Positions 6,672 to 15,986 of a DNA stretch of 64,000 bases are shown here, one piece after another (position 1 is the first letter of the stretch; every line of letters begins with the position of its first letter). The notes below the pieces were generated by a model. It saw nothing but the letters and a program-made list of their open reading frames with translations, did not search any database and was not told where the DNA came from. Where the stretch lies: NCBI GenBank assembly GCA_934512135.1, contig CAKSWT010000015.1:1-64000 (forward strand), given 5' to 3'. Both the position numbers and the translations under genes were made by a program. Source of the stretch: an uncultured Oscillospiraceae bacterium. Its GTDB lineage: Bacteria; Bacillota; Clostridia; Oscillospirales; Oscillospiraceae.

Positions 6672-7871
6672 TTGAACCACCACACAGAGGAACCCCAGGC
6701 CCGGCCGGGGATTTTTTACGAAAACCTGGCCCTCAGCCAGGAAATATATGAGGCGGAACACAAGCCCTCTTCGCCGGGTCTGCTGGAGGGTCTTCCCAAG
6801 CTCCCAATTTTGGGCGGCCTGCTGCTGCTTATTTTGCTGCTGGTCCCTGTGGTGATCTGGGGCCGGAGCTGCGACCCGGACGCCAACGCCATGACGGGAC
6901 TGGGTATCGCCCTGTCCAACCGGGAATATGCCATCTACTACTGGACAGAGTACCAGACGTGCCTGTCCCAGCTCCAAGAGCAGGAGGCCCAGGTGCCCTT
7001 TGACCAGAGCCGCCCCCTTGACCGTCAGTACTATGATTTGGAAACCGGAGAGACCTGGGAGTCCTTTTTTCTCCGTCAGGCCATGGATACCGCCGCCCTG
7101 ACCCAGAGTCTGTGCCGAGAGGCCCGGCAAACCGGCTTTGTGCTCTCCGAGACCCAACAGCAGGAATTCGCCCAGCAGCTGGCAGCGGTGGAGCAGGGGG
7201 CAGCTGCCGCCGGATTCCTCACCCAGGAGGGCCAGGGGGACTTGACCGCCTATGCCGCCCACCGCTACGGCCCGGAGACCACTGAGCGGGAGCTTCGGCA
7301 GTATCTCTTTGACCGCTATTTGGCTCAGGCCTACGGCGCCTGGCTCTACCAGGCGTCGGTCATAACACCGGACGCTCTGGAGGCCTATGCCGCCCAACAT
7401 GCCGGGGAGGATGCCGCTCTGACCCCCACCGATCTGCCCAACGTGGACGTCCGGCACATTCTTCTGATTCCGGAGGAGGACAGCCGAGACACGGCACAGG
7501 ACCAGGCCCAGGCGCTGCTGGCCCAATGCCATACCCAGCAGGACTTTGCCCGGATGGCTGCACTGTATTCCCAGGACGCCGGATCCCGCCGGCAGGGGGG
7601 CCTGTATGAAAACGTCTATCCCGGGCAGATGGTCTCCGCGTTTGATTCCTGGTGCTTCGATCCCTCAGGCCACAAGCCCGGAGACATGGGCATTGTGGAA
7701 ACGGAGTACGGCATTCACCTGATGTACTTTGTGGGATACCGTAACAACTATCACTGGGCCGACGTGGCCGAGGCCGGCCTCCGCACAGAGCTGCTGGAGG
7801 CATCCTACGCTGCGCTGCTTCAAAAATACCATTGCCGGCTGACCAGTCTGGCCGCCGTACCGGAGCCATAG
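6672..7871 (+). CDS. Membrane-anchored parvulin-type peptidyl-prolyl isomerase (PrsA/SurA-like)
   Basis: A 399-residue foldase-like protein. A short cytoplasmic tail (1-45) precedes one transmembrane helix (about 46-65, LGGLLLLILLLVPVVIW). It continues with a helical SurA_N-like region (70-245) and a parvulin domain (about 255-370) with VRHILLIPEE, FARMAALYSQDAGSRRQGG and IVETEYGIHLMYFVG. It should catalyse prolyl isomerisation or chaperone exported proteins at the outer face. Unlike PrsA it has no lipobox, so it is held by a signal anchor. The start is TTG at 6672 with GGCGGGAG eight bases upstream. The downstream HD and lipid-kinase genes follow closely, so a three-gene operon is likely. 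Confidence 0.8.
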   Translation: MNHHTEEPQARPGIFYENLALSQEIYEAEHKPSSPGLLEGLPKLPILGGLLLLILLLVPVVIWGRSCDPDANAMTGLGIALSNREYAIYYWTEYQTCLSQLQEQEAQVPFDQSRPLDRQYYDLETGETWESFFLRQAMDTAALTQSLCREARQTGFVLSETQQQEFAQQLAAVEQGAAAAGFLTQEGQGDLTAYAAHRYGPETTERELRQYLFDRYLAQAYGAWLYQASVITPDALEAYAAQHAGEDAALTPTDLPNVDVRHILLIPEEDSRDTAQDQAQALLAQCHTQQDFARMAALYSQDAGSRRQGGLYENVYPGQMVSAFDSWCFDPSGHKPGDMGIVETEYGIHLMYFVGYRNNYHWADVAEAGLRTELLEASYAALLQKYHCRLTSLAAVPEP

Positions 7872-7892
7872 GCCCCGGAGAAGGGAGCAATC

Positions 7893-8552
7893 ATGATCAC
7901 CTACGATTTTGTTCGAAAGGATCCGGAGCTGCACACCTATATTCAAAAGGCGGACCAGGCCCTGGGCGCCATGGGCTATACCGAGCACTCCTTTGCCCAT
8001 GTGAGCAAGTGCGCCATGGAGTCCGGAGACCTGCTGGAGGCCCTGGGCTATGATTCCCGTACGGTGGAGCTCACCCGGATTGCCGGATATATGCACGACA
8101 TCGGCAATATGATCAACCGGGAGGGCCACGCCCAGTCCGGCGCCCTGATCGCCTTTCACCTGCTGGAAAAGTGGGGCATGGAGCCTGGGGAGATTGCCCT
8201 GATCGTGGCCGCCATCGGCAACCACGACGAGTCCTCTGCCTTCCCTGTAAGCCCCACCGCCGCCGCGCTGATTCTGGCGGACAAGTGCGACGTGCGCCGC
8301 AGCCGGGTCCGAAATCCCAATCCTGCGGAGTTCGACATTCACGACCGGGTCAACCACGCCGTAGACAGCGCCCGGCTGTCTCTGGACGCCCAGGCCCGCA
8401 CCGTCACCCTGGACCTGTCCATTGACACGTCTCAGTGCCCGGTGATGGACTATTTTGAGATATTTTTGACCAGAATGCTTCTGTGCCGCCGGGCGGCAGA
8501 TCAGCTGGAGCTGAAATTCCGGCTGAACATCAACGGAGCATCCATTTTGTAA
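7893..8552 (+). CDS. HD-domain phosphohydrolase
   Basis: A 219-residue HD-superfamily protein. The metal-binding pattern is visible as HSFAHVSKC, then YMHDIGNMINREGHA (the HD doublet) and IGNHDESSAF. Members hydrolyse phosphate esters of nucleotides or second messengers. The phosphate-bearing substrate is not predictable here, and no GGDEF or RelA partner is adjacent. It lies 21 bases after the parvulin gene with GGAGAAGGGAGC as ribosome site and 14 bases before the lipid kinase. It is probably cytoplasmic, as no signal peptide is seen. Confidence 0.85.
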   Translation: MITYDFVRKDPELHTYIQKADQALGAMGYTEHSFAHVSKCAMESGDLLEALGYDSRTVELTRIAGYMHDIGNMINREGHAQSGALIAFHLLEKWGMEPGEIALIVAAIGNHDESSAFPVSPTAAALILADKCDVRRSRVRNPNPAEFDIHDRVNHAVDSARLSLDAQARTVTLDLSIDTSQCPVMDYFEIFLTRMLLCRRAADQLELKFRLNINGASIL

Positions 8553-8566
8553 CGGAGGAAGTCACG

Positions 8567-9460
8567 ATGAAGAAAATGCTGTTATTTGTGAATCCCGCCG
8601 CCGGACGGGAGGAAATGCATCTACAGCTGATGGATGTCATCTCCCGGTTCACCGGGGCAGGATATGACGTCACCTGTCATCCCACGCAAAAGCCCGGAGA
8701 CATTCCCCAGGTCATCGCAGACCGGGGAGAGACCTTTGACATGATCGTCACCTGCGGCGGCGACGGCACTCTGAACGAGACCGTCACCGGCCTGATGCAG
8801 CTGCGCAAGCGGCCCCTGCTGGGATATATCCCCGCCGGCACCGTCAATGACTTTGCCACCAGCCTTCATATTCCCAAAACCATTCCCGAGGCAGTGGACA
8901 ACATCATCGAGGGCCGGCCCTTTTCCGTGGATCTGGGGGGCTTTAACGAGAAATATTTCACCTATGTGGCGGCCTTTGGCGCCTTTACCAAGGTGAGCTA
9001 CGCCACCCCCCACGCCAGCAAACAGGCCCTGGGCCGGGCAGCCTATATTCTGGAGGGCATTCGTTCCCTGACGGACATCCGGCCCATCCACGTCACAGCC
9101 CATGTGGGCGACCAGGTCATTGAGGATGACGTGATTCTGGGCATGATTACCAACGCCACCTCCGTGGGCGGCTTTAAAGCCCTGGACGATTCCATTGTAA
9201 AAATGGACGACGGCCTCAATGAGCTGATTTTGGTCCGTGCCCCCAAGGGCCTTCCTGACTACAACGCCATTGTCGGCGCGGTGATCGCCCGGGACTTTCG
9301 TCCCGACCACTTTATCATCCTCCAGGCCGATTCCGTGACCCTGGACTTTGACGAGCCGGTGTCCTGGACCCTGGACGGGGAATACGGCGGCGACACCGAC
9401 CACGCCCTGGTGGTGAACATCCCCAAGCCCATTGAGATTATGGTCCCCCAGGGGGACTGA
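8567..9460 (+). CDS. Diacylglycerol-kinase-family lipid kinase (DagK/YegS-like)
   Basis: A 297-residue lipid kinase. The nucleotide-binding motif GGDGTLNETVTGL follows LLFVNPAAGREEM, with YIPAGTVNDFATSL next; these are the three signature blocks of the DAGK catalytic family. It is expected to phosphorylate diacylglycerol or a related lipid for phospholipid recycling at the membrane. The ATG at 8567 has CGGAGGAA upstream; a longer in-frame start at 8483 inside the HD gene is rejected. The C-terminal half holds the beta-sandwich domain with VNIPKPIEIMVP near the end. Confidence 0.92.
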   Translation: MKKMLLFVNPAAGREEMHLQLMDVISRFTGAGYDVTCHPTQKPGDIPQVIADRGETFDMIVTCGGDGTLNETVTGLMQLRKRPLLGYIPAGTVNDFATSLHIPKTIPEAVDNIIEGRPFSVDLGGFNEKYFTYVAAFGAFTKVSYATPHASKQALGRAAYILEGIRSLTDIRPIHVTAHVGDQVIEDDVILGMITNATSVGGFKALDDSIVKMDDGLNELILVRAPKGLPDYNAIVGAVIARDFRPDHFIILQADSVTLDFDEPVSWTLDGEYGGDTDHALVVNIPKPIEIMVPQGD

Positions 9461-9533
9461 CCTGGGGATTTTCCTGTACGCCGGGATAATCCTGTGATAT
9501 AATGGATACAAACGAAAATTGGGAGGTCTCCAA

Positions 9534-9857
9534 ATGGAACTGAAAGAAATGCAGCTGAAAAACGGGACGGTGCTGGTCTCCGTCACCGGCTACAGCGGAG
9601 AAAGCGATTTTTACACCATGTATGACGTAATTCAGGAGGTCCTCCATCCTGAGGAGGCCACCTACGGGGTGGACAGCATGTGTGTAGACGGCTCCTTCCG
9701 GAAGGACGGTCTGCTGGTCCGTATGAGCAGCGAGTGTGTCACCGACTGCTGCTGCTTCCACTACAACCCCAAGGACATGACCACCGGGGACGTGGATAAG
9801 ATCAAGGGATGGATCCAGACTATCGCAGAGGAGCTGCACCGTCGGCTTCCCAGATAA
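9534..9857 (+). CDS. Conserved-looking small protein of unknown function (107 aa)
   Basis: The reading frame starts at the ATG at 9534 behind TTGGGAGG and ends just before a strong terminator. The acidic product has no signal peptide or membrane segment. It contains an unusual cysteine cluster (SSECVTDCCCFHYNP, about residues 64-78), which could bind metal, and a helical C-terminus (KIKGWIQTIAEELHRRL). A possible -10 (TATAAT, about 9498-9503) lies upstream, so it may be transcribed on its own. I do not recognise a family and assign no function. Confidence 0.75.
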   Translation: MELKEMQLKNGTVLVSVTGYSGESDFYTMYDVIQEVLHPEEATYGVDSMCVDGSFRKDGLLVRMSSECVTDCCCFHYNPKDMTTGDVDKIKGWIQTIAEELHRRLPR

Positions 9858-9860
9858 CAT

Positions 9861-9907
9861 CAGCGGCGCTTCAGCCTGTTCTGAAGCGCCGCTGACTCCG
9901 TTTTTTA
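9861..9907. terminator. Strong, probably bidirectional terminator
   Basis: Perfect 14-bp stem CAGCGGCGCTTCAG / CTGAAGCGCCGCTG (9861-9894), followed by ACTCCGTTTTTT on the plus strand. It lies between convergent genes. Confidence 0.88.
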
Positions 9908-10297
9908 CGGTTCCTGGCGATAGCAGGTGAACAACCCCTCCGCCAGCCGCTTGTCTCCGCAGTCCAGCCGGACCCGGAACACCAGAATTCTCCGGCCCAC
10001 CTTGACCGGCTCCGCCGTGGCCACAATGGTGCCCTGGGTGACGTTCCCCAAGTAGTGGAACTCCCCGTCCAGGGTGACAGACTTCCCGCCTATGGCCCGG
10101 CTGTAGGCGGAGACCACACAGTCCGCCATGGTGTAGAGCAGGCCTCCGTGAACGGTCTCCCCTGTGTTTTTACAGGCCTCCGCCACCTGTAACTCCGCCT
10201 GGCACCGTCCTTCCTCCAGCACCGTGATCCGGATGCCGCAGTGCCGCATAAACCGGTTTTCCCGGTTGGTAAATTCCAGCTGCTCTGAAAATGTCAT
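9905..10297 (-). CDS. PaaI-family hotdog thioesterase
   Basis: A 130-residue single hotdog domain. The motif NTGETVHGGLLYTMADCV is the PaaI-type signature; the HGG turn and the aspartate in the following helix serve catalysis. It likely hydrolyses small acyl- or aryl-CoA thioesters in the cytoplasm. The preferred ATG is at 10297 with AAAGGAG eight bases upstream, not the longer frame that begins at 10378 in front of the promoter. It is monocistronic and convergent with the small gene at 9534. Confidence 0.9.
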   Translation of the reverse strand: MTFSEQLEFTNRENRFMRHCGIRITVLEEGRCQAELQVAEACKNTGETVHGGLLYTMADCVVSAYSRAIGGKSVTLDGEFHYLGNVTQGTIVATAEPVKVGRRILVFRVRLDCGDKRLAEGLFTCYRQEP

Positions 10298-10327
10298 ATT
10301 GACCGCTCCTTTCCCGTGTATAATTAT

Positions 10328-10350
10328 TATATAATGTATGTCAATCTTCC
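10328..10350 (-). promoter_or_regulatory. Promoter of the thioesterase gene
   Basis: Minus strand TTGACA near 10345-10350, about 16 bases, TATACA near 10323-10328, in an AT-rich stretch. Back to back with the glycogen operon promoter. Confidence 0.55.
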
Positions 10351-10358
10351 CTGTTCGC

Positions 10359-10387
10359 TTGACACCAGGCCTTGGCAAAGGTAAAAT
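10359..10387 (+). promoter_or_regulatory. Promoter of the glycogen operon
   Basis: TTGACA (10359-10364), 17-base spacer, TAAAAT (10382-10387), about 50 bases upstream of glgB. No T-box, riboswitch or clear operator was seen between it and the gene. Confidence 0.8.
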
Positions 10388-10444
10388 AATTTTAGATTTC
10401 TACGGAATGATGCAGCAGGGGCTTGCGCCCCGGAAAGGCCCGTT

Positions 10445-12334
10445 ATGCGTATAACTGATACGAGACTGACCCAGGAAAAGCTCTACCTGTTCAACCAGGG
10501 GACCTACTATCACAGCTATCGGCTCTTTGGTGCCCATCCGGTGGCCGGCGGTGTCCGATTCACAGTCTGGTGTCCCGAGGTGGCTGCCGTCTCCGTCATC
10601 GGCGACTTCAACCGCTGGCAGGGGACCCCGCTCTCCCCCCAGGGTACCACCGGGGTCTACTCCGGCGTTATCCCGGCAGCAGAAGGCCAGCTCTACAAAT
10701 ACCGCATCACCACCCGGGACGGTCAGATTCTGGATAAGGCCGACCCCTTTGGGTTCTCCAGCGAGGTCCGCCCCGGCACCGCCTCCCGGATTGTGTCCCT
10801 GGACGGCTACCATTGGGGGGACGGCCGCTGGCGCGCCGCCCAAAAAAATCGGAAGTCCGCCGCGCCCATGAACATCTACGAGGTGCATCTGGGGTCCTGG
10901 AAGCAGCAGGAGACACCGGCGGACCCGGATTATCCCTTCCTCACCTACCGCCAGCTGGCTCAGGAGCTGATTCCCTACGCCCGGGACATGGGCTACACCC
11001 ACCTGGAGCTGCTTCCGGTGATGGAGCATCCCTTTGACGGCTCCTGGGGCTATCAGGTCACCGGATTCTTTGCCCCCACCAGCCGGTACGGCAGTCCCCA
11101 GGACTTTATGTACTTCATCGACCAGGCCCATCAAAACGGTCTGGGCGTGATTCTGGACTGGGTCCCCGGCCATTTCTGCCGGGATGTCCAGGGCTTGGGT
11201 CGATTCAACGGCCAAATGCTCTTTGAGGCGGCGGACCATCCGGAATGGGGCACCTATAAATTCGACTTTGAACGCAGTGAGGTCTCCGGCTTCCTTTTGT
11301 CCTCGGCCCTGTACTGGCTGCTGGTATACCATGCCGACGGCCTCCGGGTGGACGGGGTCACCAGTATGCTCTATCTGAACTTCGGCCAGCCGGACTGGGT
11401 GGAAAAGCAGTTCAACCAGCATGGCGGGGAGGAGAACCTTCCGGCGCTGCGGTTCCTGCGGCAGCTCAACGATGTGGTCCATCAGTACGCCCCGGGAACC
11501 ATCACCGTGGCGGAGGAGAGCTCCGCCTGGCCCCATGTCACCGGCTCCACCGCCAGCGGCGGTCTGGGCTTCGACTACAAGTGGGACATGGGCTGGATGA
11601 ACGACACCCTGGAATACTGCAAAACAGACTTTCCCGGCCGCTCCGGCCAGCACAACAAGCTGACCTTCTCTATGGTCTACCACTTCTCCGAGCACTTTAT
11701 TCTGCCCCTGAGCCATGACGAGGTGGTCCACGGGAAGAAAAGCCTGATGGGCCGCATGCCCGGGGACTATTGGCGGCAGTTCGCCGGACTCCGGCTTCTG
11801 GCCCTGTACCAGATCACCCACCCCGGGGGAAAGCTCAGCTTTATGTCCACGGAGTACGGCCCCTTTATCGAATGGCGGGAATATGAGTCCCTGGAATGGT
11901 TCCTGCTGGAGTATCCCTCTCATAAACTGCACCAGGGCTATACCGCCGCACTGAACCACCTCTATCAACATACCCCCGCCCTGTGGCAGGACGACCACAG
12001 CTGGGAGGGCTTCCACTGGCTGGACGCCGACGACGCCGCCCAGTGTATCCTGCTCTTCCGGCGCACCGGCCGCAAAAAGACCCAGGCGGTCACTGTGGCG
12101 CTGAATTTCCAGCCCACGGTGTATTCCCGTTTCCGCATTGGCGTTCCCGCTCCAGGGCTGTATCGGGAGCTTTTCAACTCCGACGCCAAAGCCTTCGGCG
12201 GCAGCGGGAAGTGCAACCCCGAGCCGATCCCGGCAGAGCCTATCCCCTGTCATGGGGAGCCCTATTCCGTGGCAGTAACAATCCCGCCCATTGGTGGTCT
12301 TATGCTGCAGCGGGTCCCGAAAAAACAAGAATAA
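10445..12334 (+). CDS. glgB: 1,4-alpha-glucan branching enzyme
   Basis: A 629-residue GH13 branching enzyme that creates alpha-1,6 branches in glycogen. An N-terminal CBM48 domain (VRFTVWCPEVAAVSVIGDFNRW, about 37-60) precedes the GH13 barrel. Conserved regions: ELLPVMEHPFDGSWGYQ, the nucleophile aspartate in DGLRVDGVTSMLYLN, the acid/base glutamate in VAEESSAWPHVT, and LPLSHDEVVHGKKSL. The length fits the short bacterial form. It is the first gene of the glg operon, with glgP starting 12 bases after its stop. The ATG at 10445 lies after GGAAAGG; spacing to the Shine-Dalgarno is loose but no better start exists. Confidence 0.96.
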   Translation: MRITDTRLTQEKLYLFNQGTYYHSYRLFGAHPVAGGVRFTVWCPEVAAVSVIGDFNRWQGTPLSPQGTTGVYSGVIPAAEGQLYKYRITTRDGQILDKADPFGFSSEVRPGTASRIVSLDGYHWGDGRWRAAQKNRKSAAPMNIYEVHLGSWKQQETPADPDYPFLTYRQLAQELIPYARDMGYTHLELLPVMEHPFDGSWGYQVTGFFAPTSRYGSPQDFMYFIDQAHQNGLGVILDWVPGHFCRDVQGLGRFNGQMLFEAADHPEWGTYKFDFERSEVSGFLLSSALYWLLVYHADGLRVDGVTSMLYLNFGQPDWVEKQFNQHGGEENLPALRFLRQLNDVVHQYAPGTITVAEESSAWPHVTGSTASGGLGFDYKWDMGWMNDTLEYCKTDFPGRSGQHNKLTFSMVYHFSEHFILPLSHDEVVHGKKSLMGRMPGDYWRQFAGLRLLALYQITHPGGKLSFMSTEYGPFIEWREYESLEWFLLEYPSHKLHQGYTAALNHLYQHTPALWQDDHSWEGFHWLDADDAAQCILLFRRTGRKKTQAVTVALNFQPTVYSRFRIGVPAPGLYRELFNSDAKAFGGSGKCNPEPIPAEPIPCHGEPYSVAVTIPPIGGLMLQRVPKKQE

Positions 12335-12346
12335 GGAGCGATCTCA

Positions 12347-14782
12347 TTGTTCGCAGGAAAAGAAGATTTTAAGGTGGCCTACGAGGCCAAGGCGCTGGAG
12401 ACCTTCGCAAAGCCCATTTCCCAGTGCTCCACCTTTGAAAAGTACGAGCTGCTGGTGTATCTGGTCTCCAGCGTCACCGGCAAGGTCCGCACCCAGACCT
12501 CCCAGCGGCACATTCGTCAGCAGCAGAAAAAGGTCCACTATTTCTCCATGGAGTTTCTCATTGGCCGTCTGCTGAAAAACTATCTCATCAACCTGGAGAT
12601 GGAGGACCTGGTCCAGGAGGGCCTTCACGATCTGGGCATTGATCTGGACACCCTCTGCCAGTGTGAAACGGACCCGGGCCTGGGCAACGGCGGTCTGGGC
12701 CGGCTGGCGGCCTGCTTCCTGGACTCCATGGCCTATCTGGGGGTTCCCGGCGTGGGTATGGGCATCCGCTATCGCTTTGGCCTGTTCCGTCAGCACATTG
12801 TCAACGGCTATCAGACCGAGGAGCCGGATAGCTGGCTGGAAAACGGCTATCCCTGGGAGACCAAAAAGCCCGACGAGGCCATTGCAGTACAGTTCGGCGG
12901 CCATGTGGAGCACACCCTGGATGCCCGTGGGCAGTCCCACTACAGCTTGAAGGATGCCCAGACCATTCTTGCGGTTCCCTATGACGTCCCCATTGTGGGC
13001 TACGGTGGAAAAACCGTCAATGTGCTTCGGCTCTGGAGCGCGGAGCCGGTGGTGGAAAAGCTGGATCTGGCCGCCTTCAACCACGGGGACTACTCCGGCG
13101 CCATGCGGGAACGGAACGAGATCGAGGCCATCACCTGTATTCTCTATCCCGACGACAGCACCGAAGCCGGTCGGGCGCTGCGGCTGAAGCAGGAGTATTT
13201 CTTTGTGGCCGCCGGCGTCAAGGATATCGTAAAAAATTTCAAGAAAAACTACGGGCCGGACTGGTCCATCTTCCCGGAAAAGATCAGCATCCACACCAAC
13301 GACACCCATCCGGCCCTGTGTGTGCCGGAGCTGATGCGGCTGCTGCTGGATGAGGAGGGCCTCAGCTGGGAGGAGGCCTGGGACATCACCTGCAAAACCA
13401 TCTCCTATACCAACCACACCATTATGCCCGAGGCCCTGGAGAAGTGGTCCATCGACCTGATGCGGGCCCTGCTGCCCCGGGTCTATCAGATCATCGAGGA
13501 GATTGACCGCCGGTACTGCGCCGGATTTGACCGGAAGCGGCCCGATTGGCAGGAGCGTCTGCGGAACACCGCCATTCTCTGGGACGGTCAGGTTCATATG
13601 GCCAACCTCTCCATTATCGGCTCCCACAGCGTCAACGGCGTGGCCTCTCTCCACACGGAGATTCTCAAGACCTCCGTGCTTCAAGATTTCTATGCCCTGA
13701 CCCCCGAGAAATTCAACAACAAAACCAACGGCGTCTCCCATCGGCGCTTCCTGGCCGAGGCCAATCCCGGCCTGCGACGGCTGATCACCGACGCCATCGG
13801 TCCCGAATGGTTGGGCAATGCGCCGGCCCTCCAGCGGCTCCTGCCCTATCGGGAGGACCCGGCCTTTTTGATGGAGCTGCGGAAGATTAAGCGACAGAAC
13901 AAAATTCGTCTTGGCAATTATATTGGAGATACCATGGGCATCGCCGTGGACCCGGACTCCATTTTCGACATTCAGGTCAAGCGCATCCACGCCTATAAGC
14001 GCCAGCTGCTGGCCGCCTTTAAGGTGATGCACCTGTACAACCTGCTCAAGGAAAATCCCAATGCCGATGTGGCGCCCCACACCTTTATTTTTGCAGGGAA
14101 GGCCGCGGCAGGCTATGCCTTTGCCAAAGAGGTCATCAAGTATATCTGCTCCATTGCGGACCTGGTCAACGCCGATCCGGTGGTCAGCCGAACCCTCCGG
14201 GTGATTTTCCTGGAGAACTTCAACGTCTCCTCCGCTCAGCTCATCTACCCCGCCGCAGACATCTCCGAGCAGATCTCCACCGCCGGAAAAGAGGCCAGCG
14301 GTACCGGAAACATGAAGTTTATGTTCAACGGCGCCGTGACCCTGGGCACCCTGGACGGAGCCAACGTGGAAATTCGAAGCCAGGTGGGAGACGAGAACAT
14401 CGCCATTTTTGGTCTGACTGCGCAAGAGGTCATGGATTACTATCTCCAGGGCGGGTATCTGGCCTATGACACCTGCCACAGCGACCCCCGTCTGGAAAAG
14501 ATCTGCGGCCAGCTGGTGGACGGCACCTTCCTTCCCATGGGCCGGAACTTCTACGGCATCCACGACGCCCTGATGAAGGCCAACGACGAATACTTTGTGC
14601 TGAAGGACTTCGATCCCTACCTGAAGGCCTTTACCCGGCTCTCGGAGATCTACCAGGATCCCATCCACTGGGGCAAAATGTCCCTAACCAACATCGCCAT
14701 GGCCGGAGAGTTCACCTCCGACCGCACCATCGCACAGTATTGCGACGACATCTGGCACGCCCCCTGTGATAAGCTAAAGTAA
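12347..14782 (+). CDS. glgP: Glycogen/maltodextrin phosphorylase
   Basis: An 811-residue GT35 phosphorylase releasing glucose-1-phosphate from glycogen or maltodextrin ends. The pyridoxal-phosphate lysine sits in GTGNMKFMFNGAVTLGTLDG near residue 650. HYFSMEFLIGRLL and NGGLGRLAACFLDSMA mark the N-terminal half. A TTG start at 12347 is used, with AAGGAG nine bases upstream. Its position between glgB and glgC places breakdown and synthesis under one promoter, so flux is probably set by allostery or substrate rather than by separate transcription. Confidence 0.96.
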   Translation: MFAGKEDFKVAYEAKALETFAKPISQCSTFEKYELLVYLVSSVTGKVRTQTSQRHIRQQQKKVHYFSMEFLIGRLLKNYLINLEMEDLVQEGLHDLGIDLDTLCQCETDPGLGNGGLGRLAACFLDSMAYLGVPGVGMGIRYRFGLFRQHIVNGYQTEEPDSWLENGYPWETKKPDEAIAVQFGGHVEHTLDARGQSHYSLKDAQTILAVPYDVPIVGYGGKTVNVLRLWSAEPVVEKLDLAAFNHGDYSGAMRERNEIEAITCILYPDDSTEAGRALRLKQEYFFVAAGVKDIVKNFKKNYGPDWSIFPEKISIHTNDTHPALCVPELMRLLLDEEGLSWEEAWDITCKTISYTNHTIMPEALEKWSIDLMRALLPRVYQIIEEIDRRYCAGFDRKRPDWQERLRNTAILWDGQVHMANLSIIGSHSVNGVASLHTEILKTSVLQDFYALTPEKFNNKTNGVSHRRFLAEANPGLRRLITDAIGPEWLGNAPALQRLLPYREDPAFLMELRKIKRQNKIRLGNYIGDTMGIAVDPDSIFDIQVKRIHAYKRQLLAAFKVMHLYNLLKENPNADVAPHTFIFAGKAAAGYAFAKEVIKYICSIADLVNADPVVSRTLRVIFLENFNVSSAQLIYPAADISEQISTAGKEASGTGNMKFMFNGAVTLGTLDGANVEIRSQVGDENIAIFGLTAQEVMDYYLQGGYLAYDTCHSDPRLEKICGQLVDGTFLPMGRNFYGIHDALMKANDEYFVLKDFDPYLKAFTRLSEIYQDPIHWGKMSLTNIAMAGEFTSDRTIAQYCDDIWHAPCDKLK

Positions 14783-14845
14783 GGAGTCTCAGCGGCCCGG
14801 TTTCCGGCTGCGTCTCATGTTTGACACCAGATAAGGAGGGTCCCC

Positions 14846-15973
14846 ATGCGTAAAAAAGAGTGTATAGCTATGCTGCTGGCCGGAGGTCAAGGCAGCCGAC
14901 TCCTGGCGCTCACCAAAAAGAACGCCAAACCGGCCGTCTCCTTTGGCGGAAAGTATCGGATCATTGATTTTAGCCTGAGCAACTGTGTTTCCTCGGGAAT
15001 TGACACCGTCGGTGTTCTCACCCAGTACAAGCCCATGATCCTCAACGCCTATCTGGGCAACGGGGAGGCCTGGGATCTGGACTGCAACAACGGCGGAGTC
15101 CATGTGCTGCCGCCCTATGAGACGGAAACCGGCGGCTCCTGGTATTTGGGAACGGCCGACGCCATTTATCACAACATCGACTTCATTGACACCTACACCC
15201 CGGACTATGTGCTGATTCTCTCCGGCGACCACCTCTATATGATGGACTACAGCAAAATGCTGGCGTCCCACAAGGAGAACCAGGCCGATCTCACCGTCTC
15301 GGTGATGACCGTCCCCTGGGAGGAAGCCAGCCGCTTTGGCATTATGGAGGCGGACGACACCGACCGGATTACAAAGTTCGTGGAGAAGCCCAAAAAGCCC
15401 GAGAGCAATCTGGCCTCCATGGGCATCTACATCTTCTCCTGGCCTGTGCTCCGGCAGGTCCTCATGGAGGACCACGAGGACAAGGCCTCGGCCCACGACT
15501 TCGGAAAAAATATCATCCCCAAAATGCTTGCCGCAGGCAACCGGCTCTTTGTCTATCGGTTCTCCGGCTACTGGAAGGACGTAGGCACCATCGACAGCTA
15601 CTACAGCGCCAATATGGAGCTTTTGGAGCCTCACCCCGGTTTGGATCTCTACGGAAAGCCCCGTATTTTCTCCAACTCCAACATCTTCCCTCCCCATTTT
15701 GTGGGTCCCAAGGGCAGTGTGGACCGGAGCATCGTCAGCAACGGCTGCCAGATCCTCGGGACGGTGGAGCACAGCGTCCTGGGCTCCAATGTGATGGTAG
15801 GGGAGGGGGCCAGGGTAACGGACTCCATTCTTCTCCCCGGGGCAGTGGTGGAGCCCGGCGCCCAGGTCACCCGGGCCATTGTGGCGGAGCGGGCCACCAT
15901 TTTGGCCGATACCGTTTTCGGCACGGCGGACGGCCCCATCTCCCTGCTGGGCGATGACATGACCAACGGTTAA
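14846..15973 (+). CDS. glgC: Glucose-1-phosphate adenylyltransferase, catalytic subunit
   Basis: A 375-residue nucleotidyltransferase making ADP-glucose from ATP and glucose-1-phosphate, the committed step of glycogen synthesis. [20 protein letters not shown] is the intact nucleotide-binding loop. [20 protein letters not shown] and [15 protein letters not shown] are the other active-site blocks; a left-handed beta-helix with hexapeptide repeats occupies the C-terminus from about residue 275. A ribosome site AAGGAGGG precedes the ATG. It is followed 13 bases later by glgD. Confidence 0.96.
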   Translation: MRKKECIAMLLAGGQGSRLLALTKKNAKPAVSFGGKYRIIDFSLSNCVSSGIDTVGVLTQYKPMILNAYLGNGEAWDLDCNNGGVHVLPPYETETGGSWYLGTADAIYHNIDFIDTYTPDYVLILSGDHLYMMDYSKMLASHKENQADLTVSVMTVPWEEASRFGIMEADDTDRITKFVEKPKKPESNLASMGIYIFSWPVLRQVLMEDHEDKASAHDFGKNIIPKMLAAGNRLFVYRFSGYWKDVGTIDSYYSANMELLEPHPGLDLYGKPRIFSNSNIFPPHFVGPKGSVDRSIVSNGCQILGTVEHSVLGSNVMVGEGARVTDSILLPGAVVEPGAQVTRAIVAERATILADTVFGTADGPISLLGDDMTNG

Positions 15974-15986
15974 AGGAGGTATCATT

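Noticed and set aside
10400..14668. Long minus-strand frames of 642 and 774 codons opposite glgB and glgP
   Set aside because: Both are antisense to genes with complete catalytic motifs; GC-rich codon use opens the opposite frame.
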